A DNA stretch of 64,000 nucleotides, from assembly GCA_018697195.1 (NCBI GenBank), contig CM031857.1:50117471-50181470 (forward strand). The letters run 5' to 3'. Below the pieces are notes generated by a model. That model made no database searches. It saw only the letters and a program-made list of their open reading frames with translations, and was not told the origin of the DNA. A program made the position numbers and the translations under genes. How positions within the stretch are numbered: position 1 is the stretch's first letter; every line of letters starts with the position of its first letter. The stretch is from Certhia americana. Lineage: Eukaryota; Chordata; Aves; Passeriformes; Certhiidae. This document shows positions 1 through 12,939 of this stretch, in pieces.

Positions 1-2159
1 CAGCCAGCACTATGTTTATCAGTGCAGATCCATTTATTTTCATTCACTTTATGATTTTGATTTAGTTAACAATATTAATTTAATAATGAAAAGACTGGAT
101 TTAAAAATAATAGTATTTTTTAAAACCCAGAATTTTTGAGAAAGTGAATTATTTGAGAAATAGCATCTGCTAAAATTGTTATATTGCAGGACTTCCTAAC
201 AATCATAAATGTTCATTAATTGCACTTATTTGATTTGTAGTGGAGGAAGGAGTTATGAAATTTGAAAAAAAAATTGAGGGTAGGGAAGATTCCTGGGGGC
301 ACATTTGTAGCATTGTTGAGAAAAAAAAAACTTTTTTAAACATAACCAGGTATAAAGTTCCTTTATTATTTGTGTCAATATTCATGTTCAAAAAATTTAC
401 ATAGAAGTACCTCAGGAGAGTTAACTTTCTCATTCTGTGTGCTTCATTTGGTCTCATATTATAACAGTGGTTTTCTCTTTAGTTTTTTCTCTAATAAACT
501 AGGGCACAACTATTGCGCCAATCTGTTCTGGAAATTTGAGTAATTTTGCTATTCATTATCTTTCAGCTGGTGAACATGGAGAGTCTGGCAATTTAAATAT
601 GTGTTCTTAGAATGTATGTAAACATGAAATTAACTTCCACAAGCAATTTTAAAATAGAATGGAGTGGGGTTTTTTTGGCTGAATCTCGTATTTCATGCAG
701 TTGTGAGCAGTTTAAGTAGAATAGCAAAAAATAGGGGAAAATCAGATTATTATCTGCATTAAGTTGTGTTCCTATGTTAGAAGAAATATATTTCTCAGGG
801 TGATTTTTATCTCCTTTACTTTGGGTAACTGAAGTTAGTTGTCAAGATTCCCTCCATAACTACTGTAGAAAGACAAACTCTCCTCTGGAGTTGTCTCACA
901 CTTAGACAGCTATTACAGTGTGAGATGTCTTGTCATGTGAAAAAATGTCTTCTTTTCCAGTAAGACTGGATGGAGTGGAAAAAATTAACTTGGATTATAT
1001 ACTCAACTTTCAGAAAGTTAATATTGAGATGCAATACACTGTTTTGGTGTTGTCATATCTTGTCTGTTGTGTCACAGGGAGGACAGAGAACATTAGCTAG
1101 GGACTACCAGTCATTGGTATCCTTCTAAACAGCTCCATTTGGCAGCTGGGTTGGTGGGATTCTGCATTAACTGATTCCTTTTCCCTCTGTCTGGGGGAGT
1201 TTCTTGGTGTCATTGCCTCTTTTAAATGTACCATCCGTGGCCTGGTCCCTGCTTGAGGAGCAGATGATAAGACTTAATTTTCCTGTACTGGAAAATCGCA
1301 TTAGGTTTGAATTGATTCCTGGAATCATAAGATATGCTGAATTGGAAGGGACCCATCAGGACCATCAAGTCCAACTGTTGGTCCTGTGCAGTACCTCCCC
1401 CAAGAGTTATACCATGTGCCTGAGAGCAATGTCCAAACTCTTGTTCAACTCTGTCAGGCTGGTGACTACTTCCCTGAGAAGCCTGTTCCAGTGCCCAAAA
1501 ACCCTCTGGGTAAAAAAACATTTTCCTGATATCCAATCCAATCGTTCCCTAATTCAGTTTCACATATTTTCCTTGAGTCCTGTCCCTGGTCACAGAGTAA
1601 AGTGATCAGTACCTGCTCCTCCACTTCCCCTTGTAAGGATGCTGAAGACCACAATGAGTTCTCCCCTCATTCATTGGTTGAATCCTTATGTCTTTAATCT
1701 GGTTTAGCATCTGGAGGTGTGGGGTTGTCAAGGCCACACAATGCAAACAGTAGGAAAGATACCAACCAGGAATAATTGACTCTCTGCAGCATTGTTAATA
1801 TTGTTTTCATATTTTATATGGACTTCCGCCTCTTTCCCCTGGTTCAGATTGGTTTGGGAGACTACTTCTGTAGAGCACTAAAATTATTGCCACATATTAT
1901 GCAGTGCATCAGGCAGCTTATAGGAAATTGTCATCTCCTGTAAAATCTTATATCTTATTCAAAAGGGAACTAGAAGTCTCACAATTTTGTATTTCTGACA
2001 CCCATATAGACAGCTCTAAATGTTCATATTCAAAATGCTTACTCAACAACAAATTCACAGTTCATTGAAAGTTAAATGTATTCATTTTCTCCTGTAAATG
2101 GATGACAGGGAGGTGTTGGAATGGCTTACATGTAAAATGTGTTTTGCATTTTGTTACAG
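1..2159 (+). other. LRBA: LRBA intron (3' part of an intron that starts upstream)
   Basis: No exon is recognised before the acceptor at 2158-2159. The stretch is AT-rich with short T runs. Its main content is an antisense CR1 tail at about 1319-1690. Open frames over that piece are repeat-derived, not coding. Confidence 0.8.
1319..1690 (-). mobile_element. CR1 LINE 3' fragment, antisense to LRBA
   Basis: Read on the + strand, GGAATCATAAG followed by GAATTGGAAGGGACC is the reverse complement of the typical CR1 3' end (GGTCCCTTCCAA... then ATTCTATGATTC). It continues with sequence like the CR1 3' UTR and end of ORF2: CCTGTTCCAGTGCC, GTCCTGTCCCTGGTCACAGA, CTGAAGACCACAATGAG and TCTCCCCTCA. This is the usual 5'-truncated form, moderately diverged. 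The left border is clear and the right border near 1690 is approximate. Confidence 0.8.
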
Positions 2160-2315
2160 CCAATAACTCTGGTGTGAACAAACGTCAGATCACAGACCTT
2201 GTGGATCAGAGCATCCAGATCAATGCGCATTGCTTCGTGGTCACAGCAGATAATCGCTACATTCTTATCTGTGGTTTCTGGGACAAGAGCTTTCGAGTTT
2301 ATTCCACAGAAACAG
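2160..2315 (+). CDS. LRBA: LRBA coding exon 1 of 6 in window (first visible WD40 blade)
   Basis: The acceptor is TTGTTACAG ending at 2159 and the donor GTGACC starts at 2316. The exon enters with two bases finishing a codon and leaves one base over. It encodes [16 protein letters not shown], then a WD40 blade around [29 protein letters not shown]. The next exon resumes with GA, completing glycine. The preceding exon is outside the window, because no upstream exon is recognisable in the 2.16 kb of intron before it. Confidence 0.95.
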
Positions 2316-5300
2316 GTGACCTCAAATACAGCTCTCTGCTTCTTGCTGGATCACAAAGTGGACAAAGACTATTTTCTTAATAGTAACATATCTACTACTT
2401 GTGCTTACACGTCAATAAATGATAAATGGCAGTTTATAAAATCCCTCATTATTGTTTCAGCATGATAAAGTTAAGATTTTTTTTTAATGGAAGATAAAGG
2501 ATGTAAAAGGAAATGGAACACAGTTTTGTTAATAGCAACGTCTGAAAACCGTAGTTATTTTCAGGAAATTTATACTATCAAAAGCATCAACCAAAATTCT
2601 TGTTACAATATTTTCATGGATCTATTATTTCTAGATCTATTTATTTCATGTAGTAAGGAATAAGGTTAAATATCCTGCTACAGGAACCAATATTTTGTTC
2701 CTTTTTCTGATTACTTAACCTAATATTGCTAAAAATTAATTGAAATAATAGAAATGAGTAGGTGATAATCATAGTAAACCTTAGTTTGACATTAACATAG
2801 AACAGATACATATTTTTAACATAATGATGTAGCACAATTATGGAAAAGTTCATGTGCAGTCTTATGCATATCACTCATGAAATTCATAAATACTATTCTA
2901 ATGTCATTGCTTAAATACTGATAGAGCCGTAACTCCACTTAATATTCAGTGACTGCAGCACTGCCTTGATTTTCAGAGATAAGGGTTAGACTATGGATTG
3001 ACACAGAGCGCAGCCTCCAATACGAATGAGAAAAAAAGGTGGAAAAAGAAGTTTAATCTTTGTGATTTTTTAAAACTTCTTGTAGCATTTAGTGAACTTT
3101 AATTATGGGACATGAGACATTTGAGTTCAAAAGTTCATTTGAACTGAATATTAATTATACAGTTAATGCTTTTTAAATGCTGCAAGTACCTTAGAAAACT
3201 GAGTTTGTATGAATTTCCATTCCTACCAGGAAAGTTAACTCAGATTGTGTTTGGCCACTGGGATGTCGTGACTTGCCTGGCCAGGTCTGAGTCCTACATC
3301 GGGGGCGATTGCTACATCGTGTCTGGGTCTCGTGATGCTACATTGCTGCTTTGGTACTGGAGTGGCCGACATCATATTATAGGTGACAATCCAAACAGCA
3401 GTAAGTATCCTTTAAACAACACCTTTCTCAGAGGTCTTCTGTCACACCTATTTGTTTCAACATTCCTTCTTTCAGCTTCAGAAGTTATTACCAAATATCT
3501 TAGTAACTTTGCTTACAGGTTGCAAGTTGGTAAAAGAAGAGCACCACATGCTAAGCAACGCATTAATTGCTAGCCAAAAAAATGTTTGAACACTCTCTAC
3601 ATGTTAAGAGATAAAAGGATGGGAGTAGAGTTCCTAAGTTTGTAATTGCCTTTATCACTTATAGCATCATGTCATCATAAACTAGAACAAGATGGTTGTG
3701 GCCTTTAAGTGACAGGACATATATCACTACATTTTGACTTCCCTTTGCCTGGAAATATTTTTTGGCATTTTAACTTACTCCTTTTGTGCTACAGCATGCT
3801 ATATCAGCTGCTTGCCTTTTCAAAAAAGGAATGTCTTACATGCCATGGAATTAAATGAGACTCTTGAGAAAGGTCTTTTTATAGTTTGGGGAATCAATCT
3901 GACAATAAAAATAGAAAAAGATAAAATGTCAGGAAAATTTTACATTTCATTTGCATGGGACTAACTATCAGTCCTTTGCAGAATGAGTGGGACACAATAA
4001 TAATATTAATTTATGTAAAAGTGCATCACTAATTTAAAAATCCCATCACCCAAGCCAGAGATGTGGCAGTAGCTAAAGAGCAGCTTTTATCCATATACTA
4101 GAACTGTTTTTATACAACACAAAATTGATTTCAATTAGAGAAGTTTCTGATTTCTAATGATAATTTTCAACAGAAGGGTTTTCTCTTTGGATAAAAATGG
4201 AAGAATCTGTCACTATCAGATTTGATCTCTGATTCAAATACTGACTGGAGGCAGTACTGTCAGTTACAGACATTTAAGTGAAAGTATTTCATCAGTTGAG
4301 TGGCTGGTAGAAAAGTGTTTTATTTTTTTCAAAGTAAATATTTTGTTAATTTTGCAACAGGAAACTTTTTATTGAATTTTGATTTTTTTTTTTCCATTTG
4401 TCTCTAAGCAGAGGAAAAGGGAGACTGATAAAAGCCTTGCTTTCTCACCAGATTATTTTTGTTTTATAACAGAAGAAATAGGGGGGGGGGGGAATTTTGT
4501 TCCAATAACAAATTTCTCTATTTTTGCCTCTATTCGATGACTTTTTAAATATGTAATTCTTCAATATGGATAAATTCAGCCTGATAAGAATTTACATGTC
4601 TTAGAAGTCTGTGTAGGTTGATGCTTTTTGTCTTCTTTGAATACCTATGTGATTCATATAAATTATTAGTAATTTCTATGTTAAGAGAAAAATAAAAAGA
4701 GCTTTCTACTCTCCTTAAAGAAAAAAGTGTAAGAGTTTCCCCTTAGCTCCTTTGATTACAAAGGGCTTGGATAGCACTGTGATTAGCATTTTCTTTCTGG
4801 TTGATACAAACTGCTTCAATTCTTTTCCAGGTAGAACTATTTTAGTTCTGGTATTATTCTGTCATCACTTACATATCTGAATGCACAAAAGTGGTACTTT
4901 TTGGTATCTCAGACTTAATATCTTAGCTGTATAACTTTGAAATTTTCTGCCTTGGAGGTCTTTAATTTTACGAAAGGAAGGCTATGACCTGGCTGACAAA
5001 AATAAATGAAAACAAAAATCACTTCTAGGACTTGCTCTCTGTCTCTACCTCTATATGGATAAGGCACTGTTTTGCTGAAGAAATGGCCTTATGGTCAGAT
5101 TAAAAGTGACTGTGCTGCAGATAGTCATGTTCAGTCAAACGTAATCTTACAGACACAAGTAACAGAACTCAGGAAGACTAAGTACTCAAGACCACTGTGG
5201 TAGCTTTGAAATATATCAGTAAGTTTTTTAATATGCATGTTGAAGACAGGTTGAAGACTCATGCTGAGGAAGAGTGATGCCATTTCTATTATTTCTATCT

Positions 5301-8300
5301 CTAGTCATTGGATTGAAGCTATCATGGATATGCTAATTATATACTAGTACTGTACTATAACCAGAAATACATGTGTTGGAAACATATCATTATTAACAGC
5401 TACTTTGACTTTTTATGAACATACATTAATGGGGATAGATCATAAAAACAAAGGGCCTTGAAAATAAGGGCCTTGAAAAACTGCTAAAATTACTGTGTTT
5501 CTGCTGAAGGAATCACTAATAGTTTCTGCTTGCTACCATGAGCAGACATGATAGCTGTCATAGAACTAAGATTCACTTTAAACTGACTTCCAAGAGTGAA
5601 GCATTCTCAACAATCCTTATGAAAATATGTTTGAAGTTTTACATAGTTAAAGCCACTGAAGTAATAAAGAAATAAATAGAAGAAATAAAGAAATACTTCC
5701 TAATCTGTTCTTCTACAGTTGCTGTTATAAGGTTAGGATTTACCTTATAGGAAAAATGAAAATGTAGATCAGAACCAATTACTTAACATCTTTAGAATGA
5801 ATTTCCAGAAAGATGTAGATGATATTTGCTGAGGGAAAAAAGGATTTTTTTTTTTTAAAAAGCTGTCATCTGGAGACACAGATAAGGTGTTTTATACCAC
5901 AGGATATAAGAAGGTGAAGAACTCAAAGAAAAATGTCAGGTATAGTAATTATCTGGGTTAGATGTTTGACTTCATAATTATCTTTTAGGCTGAAAGACAG
6001 TTAATTATCAATTTCAGCTTCAATACATCCAGTTACAGAAAGGAACTTTAGTTGTTTCAGAAAATAATAAATGGGAGAAAAAGCAAACCTCCAGTCCTAA
6101 ACAGGTTGCATGGTTTAACATTTGTACAGAAAAAATGTAGGTACCATTTCATTCAAAACCAGAAATTAAAGTAATTTATTGTGGAATACTCTCAGGCAAA
6201 ATATAAATTAGCAGATCAAATTTCTTACAGATTCTGCTAAAATTTGTGTTCCAGAATCCATGAGGTAGATGTGATCTTTACTAAACAACATGTATGTCAA
6301 CAGCCTAACCTGTTCTGTAGAACCTTCTGCTAAAATACCTGTGCAAGAGTATTCTCACCTCAGCCTGGGTCTGTGGGAAATACAGAACCAGCTCTTGTTT
6401 AAAGAGGAGAATTGAGAAAAGGTGCAAGCAAAGCAGTTGAAAGCTTGCCTACTTACATGCCTTGAGAGCATGGTAAGCTTCATTTTATAACTTTAAAGTA
6501 ATTTTTCCAATCAATACATTTATTAAGTTATCATTTTTATTCTAAAATAAGTGTCAAAAATTAGTGTCTGGTTTAGTTTACACTTGGCACAATTTCTTGA
6601 CACCTCTCACAATCACTATGAGAAGAGTGAAGTTTTACCAGGTTTTAAATGCAATGCTTTCCATACAGTATCTTTCTGAAATAGCTTGTAGAAATCTTCT
6701 GGTTAGAATGTTTGTTCAGAAAGTAGGAGACTACATTCTTGACCTGTAGAGACTGGGAGAATTAAAGACCTCATTCCCATGTTCACAAACATGTGCTGAT
6801 TAGCACTTATAAGTTAACACAGAACGGGCCCCTGAGAACCTCCAGATTTGGTAAAGAGCAAAATTCTTTCCTATGCTCATATTTATGCGTGTTATATGTC
6901 ATGATGACTGGATATAGAGATAAATCAAGAAACCAAGAATGATATGCTGCATACCTTCAACAGCATCATGTGGGACAAATCTCGTCCTTGTTTGTACTTT
7001 CTCTAGTTCAACACTGATTTTATGGCCATGCCATTGCTAAGTTCCAACAGTGAGGATGTTGGAAGTCCTGTTAAGACTAGACTAGAGGCTGGTGTTTGGG
7101 AATGCTTCTGGAAAGTAAGAGATGTGGCATGATCTCCAGTAGGCTGAAGGGCTGAATGCAGGGTCTGTGTATGTTTGAACTTGCCTTTGTTTCTTTATTC
7201 TTGCTTACTTAAGGACCACCTTTTGGAAGAACCAAACAAAGCTTAGTCCTCTTGCCAGGGTCAGGTATCTACTTTCTAAGCCAAAATTACCCATCTGAAA
7301 TAGCTAATCTGAATCTGCACCTTATTAAGTTGATGACCGCATTTATAAATCTGCTGCAGTTGCGAGAACAGTGAAAATCTGTTTTCTCTTAGTAAGACAT
7401 GGCTCAGGCAAAAGACATGGCTTGCTTATTTTATTTGCTTGAAGTGATATGGAAAATGTAAATCTTTGCAGTTCTCAGAGACTGAATAGAAAAATTATTG
7501 TGACAGAATTTAATAATTTGTGTTTTGATTTTTCTTCTCTTATGATATATAAGGATTTGTTTTAGCTGAGTGCTAGTTTGTATACAAATTTCTTCTCATA
7601 TGGCAACTTGTATTAGTCATCACAAAAAGGAGCAAAGAAAGTGCATGATATGCCCTGGAGTTCAACATGTATCATTATAGCTGTTTTATTTTTATATTTT
7701 ATGATTACTTCATTGAATGTCTCTTTCAAATGAGTGACATTGAAAATGAGAAAGTCAGTCTCAGAGTCTTTGAACAGATATACCAAAGTGGATGATAGAA
7801 TTGCAGAAAAGTGAGGGACAGATGCTTTCATCTGAAACAGACACAAATTCAGAAAGTAATTTGGAAGTGATAAAAATTAATTTGCACACTTTAATTGGAA
7901 TCAGACTCCTGCATGAAAGAAAGGAAGGGTAGGCAGCTTGTGCTAAAGGCTGATTGAATTTTTTGTCAGGTAAGTATGTTGGACCTGGCCGCTTATCCTC
8001 TTGAGTCTCTCCATGCAATATATTACATTCACCCTCTGACTGGTGTTCTTTAAAAGGATCAATGCTATTCCTGTTTTTTTCCCTAGAGCCTGAAATTTCA
8101 TTGATCTTGGGACTTGACATTTCTCATTACCTGTTGTAGCTTCCAAGAGGATGGTCACAAGAGGTGTGGGAGTTAACCCCATTTTTTCTAACACTAACTG
8201 TGCTGACCATTGAAAAATGCTGTGTCTATCAGACATAAGATGGGGTTTTTAGCATTATAACATAATCGTAACAGGTGCTAAAAATTCATTCTGTCCTAGT

Positions 8301-11300
8301 GAGTGTATTTAGCATATATCTGAAAGGGAGGGTAAAATTTACCATAAAATATCTTTGTCGAGTCAATATACATTTTCTTTGTGTGTCTGTCATGAAGTAT
8401 ATCTTTATGTGTTCCTTTTACATAACATAATTTTGAAACAATTTGAAGTTGTGAACATCAAGGGTTCTGCAGGATTGTGTCTTGAAAGAGTAGTTATTCT
8501 GAACTCAGAACCTTCACTTGTTGTTTTGTATCCCTCTACATTTAAATATGCCCTAGCTTAGTCTTGAAATGACAGCAGTTAAAAAATGGTCACTAGTGTG
8601 CTGTGCACCAAGAGGACTGGGTGGCTGTCTGAAAGCCCTGCACTAGCACATAGGCACATGTGCTATCTGCTTTATCTGTTTAAGGAGTTAATATGGTACT
8701 TTTAAGTTTGTACGATTTAGGTATTGATTTTTGAAATACAGTATCTTAGCACTGCTAAGTAATACTAAAAGAGCCAATAGTCCACCTGAGATAATGCAGT
8801 TATCTCTAGTATTTTATCAACAGATGTCTGTGTCCATGCTATGCTACATACTCCATGGGAACTGTACAGTGCAGGGTGGTTCAGCAACTTGCCCAAGATC
8901 CCAAAGCAATTTAGTGAAAGAGAGATAGGAAGAGATGCTACAAATCCATAATCTCCTGTCCTCCGCTATATTTTATACCTTATGGATTACTGCAAGGTAC
9001 CTGAAAGCCCATTCACCTGGGTGAATTGTTTGTAGCTATATACAACATGCCTCAGCAAATAAACCGGCTCTGCTTCCCAGAGCTGGGAATATTTTGAATA
9101 CTAATGTTTTCCTGTCAGCAGTCTTTCTTTTACATTCATTGCTCACTCATGTTGTGGGCATTGTTATTTATTGTTTTCTGGTTTGAGATTTTAATTTTAT
9201 TGGTAGTAGCCTTATCTTTTAATCAAACTCCAAGATGTTTTTTTTCTGACAGTAAAAATTTGAGAAGGCTCTCACATTTTTACTTCTGTGAAAGCCATTG
9301 TATTTTCTAAAATTTTGTTTTCTGATGAGCATCCCTGAAAAGTCCTAAAAGTAAAGCAAACAGCAAAGTAAATTTTTTTCAGCATGTAATTCATGTATAG
9401 AGTTGTACTTGCTTTTGTCAAAGTGAGAGATGAAATGGAAGCTGAAATTTGCCGTGTGCTCTCATGTTGCTTTATACAGAAGACTCCTAGATGTGTCCCC
9501 ATAGAAATCTGTGCATAATTCCTGGAAAAGGACAATATGAGAGAAATAGTAACAGTCTTTTGTCTTTCTTTCCCTCTTCTTTTCCTTGCTATGCGGGAGT
9601 GCCATCTGTTCCCAAGGAACCTTACAATAATATTAATCATTACATTCTTCAAAAGGAAGGAAAGAAGTGTTTTATTTTAGACATTCTAGAAAAAGTTACT
9701 TGTTTGGAAATACAGCACTTTTTTTTTTTTTTTTTTTTTCCTTCTGCCCTCTAGTAATTCAGTTCAAAGGTGCTCCTTTGGGGAAATTACAGGGAGTTTA
9801 CAGTGATGGTATCTCAGTTCTTAGGTAGGGTATTTTCACCTGCAATTCCCTTAGAGCTGCAGCCTTTGACCTCTGGCTGCATCTATCAGTGGTGATGTGA
9901 CAGTGACAGAATATTTTGCTAGATTTTGAATGATTCCCAGAGTTCACAGCTTCTTTCCTTTGCAATAAAATGTAATTTGATTGAAGTTCATGCCACAGCT
10001 TTTTCTGTAGAAAGTATCAGTGAATAATTTTTTTCTTTGAGCCCTAAGGGAAAAAAAAAATCACATTTTCAATTACTGGTGGACTGTTATCCTTATATTG
10101 ATATTCCATTATTAATTTATATTTACTGAAAAACAGGACAAAATAAGACTTAGAGATCTATGTTTCAAGGAAGTTGTTTCTTATAAGCATTTTCCTTTAA
10201 AAAATCAAAAAGTCAATAAAATATGATTATTTGGTGTATTCTGAAATTTTACAGTTCTTTGATTATAGAAATTATGGAACTCTCCTAGGAAACACTGAGG
10301 AAAATGTCCTTTTGAAAATTGCATTATTTCTTTTCCTTTCAAAATTTTAGCTATTTAGTAATTTCAGTCATCCAGATTGATGCAGTCTAATGGCACCTCC
10401 ATAATCATAGCTTGATCCAAGATGACCAGACCATTGAGCATAACCCTCTTTTTTCCGTGAGGACTTACAGAAGAAAAAAATATGTGGAATTTTTTTTTTC
10501 TTTTATGTTATGCACTTGGAGAAAAGAAAACCTTGAAAGGAGATGGAGTTCTCAAAGCAATGTTGGAGGGGATCTTATAAAAATCAAAATATAGCCATCT
10601 ATCATGAGCTATACAAAGCATCTTTCCGTTTCTTCTGACATCCATACTTCTCTAGCAGTAAAGCTCAGTTTTCAGTTCACATCTTCAGTTTCCAGAATAA
10701 AAAGATTCTTTTCTTGCAATATAGATTAATGTTTGGGAAACTAGGATTTATTGAGGTAGCCGTTTGCATTAAATGTAAGACATTTTTAATGTGTCTGTAC
10801 ATTAGTATAACAAGGCCTGTTAGATTGACATACTCTGTACTATTGTTTCCAAATCCATGGTTGGTAGTTCTCATCTTGTTCAGAAAGATATTAAAATTAA
10901 TTGAATTTGTATTAAATTTTGATGACTGAAGATGTTAGGGCTTGACAAGAAAAACTGTAGATTCATGCTAAATTTTTGAGACCTATGATTCTATGCATTT
11001 CAAACTTTAAGAACGAGCTTAAGCTAGAAAGGCAAAGAAATGGATTGCTACAATGGCTAAAAAATGGCAAGCCCATCCCTTCAAAGGGCTTTATAAGGGT
11101 TTTGTTTGGTTAGTAGAACTCAAAAGGAAGGACCAAAAAGGGTGATTTATTCTTTAAGTACATAAGAAGGGAAAATGCTAATGAAGAAGACCTGAAGCTA
11201 AAGGATAATGCTAAAACAAGAACAAAGAGATGCTATGTAGACAAGAACAAATTCAAACTGGAATTCAGAATATTTCTCTCCTTTAGAGTAGGAGGAGTCT

Positions 11301-12903
11301 GGAACATCCTTCCAAGTCACATACCAAGATAGCCATTTCATTAACTGTTTATATCATGTGAGTGTCTGCAATAAAAGAAGACTAAATTCGTTGACCCACA
11401 GAAGTCTATACAAGTCTCCATTCCTAATGCATATCTTTTAAAAACCCATGCTATATTTTTGGCTACTCATATAGTACCCTTTTGGTTTAGTGTTTAACTA
11501 TATTTCCACTTAGGAAACTGCATTTTATTCCAGAATTTAAATGTGTGCAGCCATTCACCTATTGGGCCTCTCTGTGCCATTAGCTACAAGATAAGTTTCT
11601 GCACTATTGGACATCTTTTGTGCCTGTGACTCACAGTTAGTAAAGTCAAGTTACCACTTTGCTGCTCATTCCATGAAGAGAGAAAACACTTTAAGGACTG
11701 TGCAGCTTCCTCTCTTGCTCTCCTGCGTCAGTTGTGAGACCCTCCTGTGAGCTCATTTCTGTATAAGTGGCTACAAGTCTTTCATCTTTCTGGTCTTCAG
11801 TGGCAAGGTAGTTCTTGCCTCTTATTTGCTGGTCAAAGGTCTTGCTCTGAAAATTCATACTGAGGGAGTTTACCATAAATCCTACTCTATATCACTTGTT
11901 TCCAGAACACAATCTTCTCTCCAGTAAGCAGAGCTTGTGCTCGTCCAGGAACATAAACTTCCACCTGGCTGCATTGAAAATTAATAAAAAATGATTTTTC
12001 TACTTTTTTATTTAACTAGGTAATGATATGATAAGAATATAATAATGTTGTCCTCTTGTCATTATTCAGTTGCCCATGAAACTTTGCATCAGTTATTTTG
12101 TTACAAGCCTATCTTACCAGCCAAGGTTTATATTATCCCATAGATATTATTAGGGTTATTAGTGGTTAGTATCTGATGAAGATTCAATTTCCAGCTCCTA
12201 ACTGAAAGCTGGTTTCCAAACCCTGAATTCCAAAATCCTTATATGTAGCTCATAGTATGTTCCTCTCTACGGAATAAAAATCTAAGATTTTTCCTTGACC
12301 CAGCTTCTGTGCCATCCATTTTGTCCACATACAGTTGCATACAAAACTGTTTTAAATCAAAACATTGTACTACTAACACAAATATGTTGAAAAAAAAATT
12401 TTAAAATCCTGTTTTAATATAGCTATCTTTACCAGCTGTACCCCTCATCTTAACAAAACCAGATAAGGCTTCCAGTCCAATACTGGTATTAATGGTGACT
12501 GGTATTAATGAGACTTTTGCTTCCAATTTTTGTTTTAAAAAGTGTGGATTAACCATTTTGTTATTTTATACAGAATTAATGTTACAGTAATTTATCTGTA
12601 GTTCTGTAGGTAATTTCTATTAGTATGTGAACTACACTGGCAGAGCTCCAGTCCTTTTGAGTATCCCAATTTTCTGAATTTCATTTGTACAATTCAAATA
12701 TAATGATGTGAACTCTGTGTTATCTAGCACGTTGCTAATTCTTTATTGCCAATTGATTTAGCCTGGCAGAGCAATATCAAATACTAACCAATTAGGTTGT
12801 CAGCCTCTGTTATTATTAGAAACAATGGAAATTTTGTTGTTTGTCATGCAAGCACTCTATAAATGCCCATTTGTTTGAAACAAAAATAAAATGTATTTCT
12901 GTC

Positions 12904-12939
<36 letters not shown>

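Noticed and set aside
1204..1654. Open frames of 133, 104 and 62 codons on both strands
   Set aside because: They lie over the antisense CR1 tail, which is non-coding 3' sequence of the element and diverged.
2102..2465. Reading the LRBA exon frame from 2102 or the alternative frame at 2199 as a separate gene
   Set aside because: The first frame begins in the intron and only becomes LRBA after the acceptor at 2159. The second is a different frame of the same exon.
10981..11400. Old CR1 or L2-like element
   Set aside because: GATTCTATGC and a stretch like AACAAATTCAAACTGGAATT look LINE-like, but I could not follow a CR1 order on either strand, so I did not call it.
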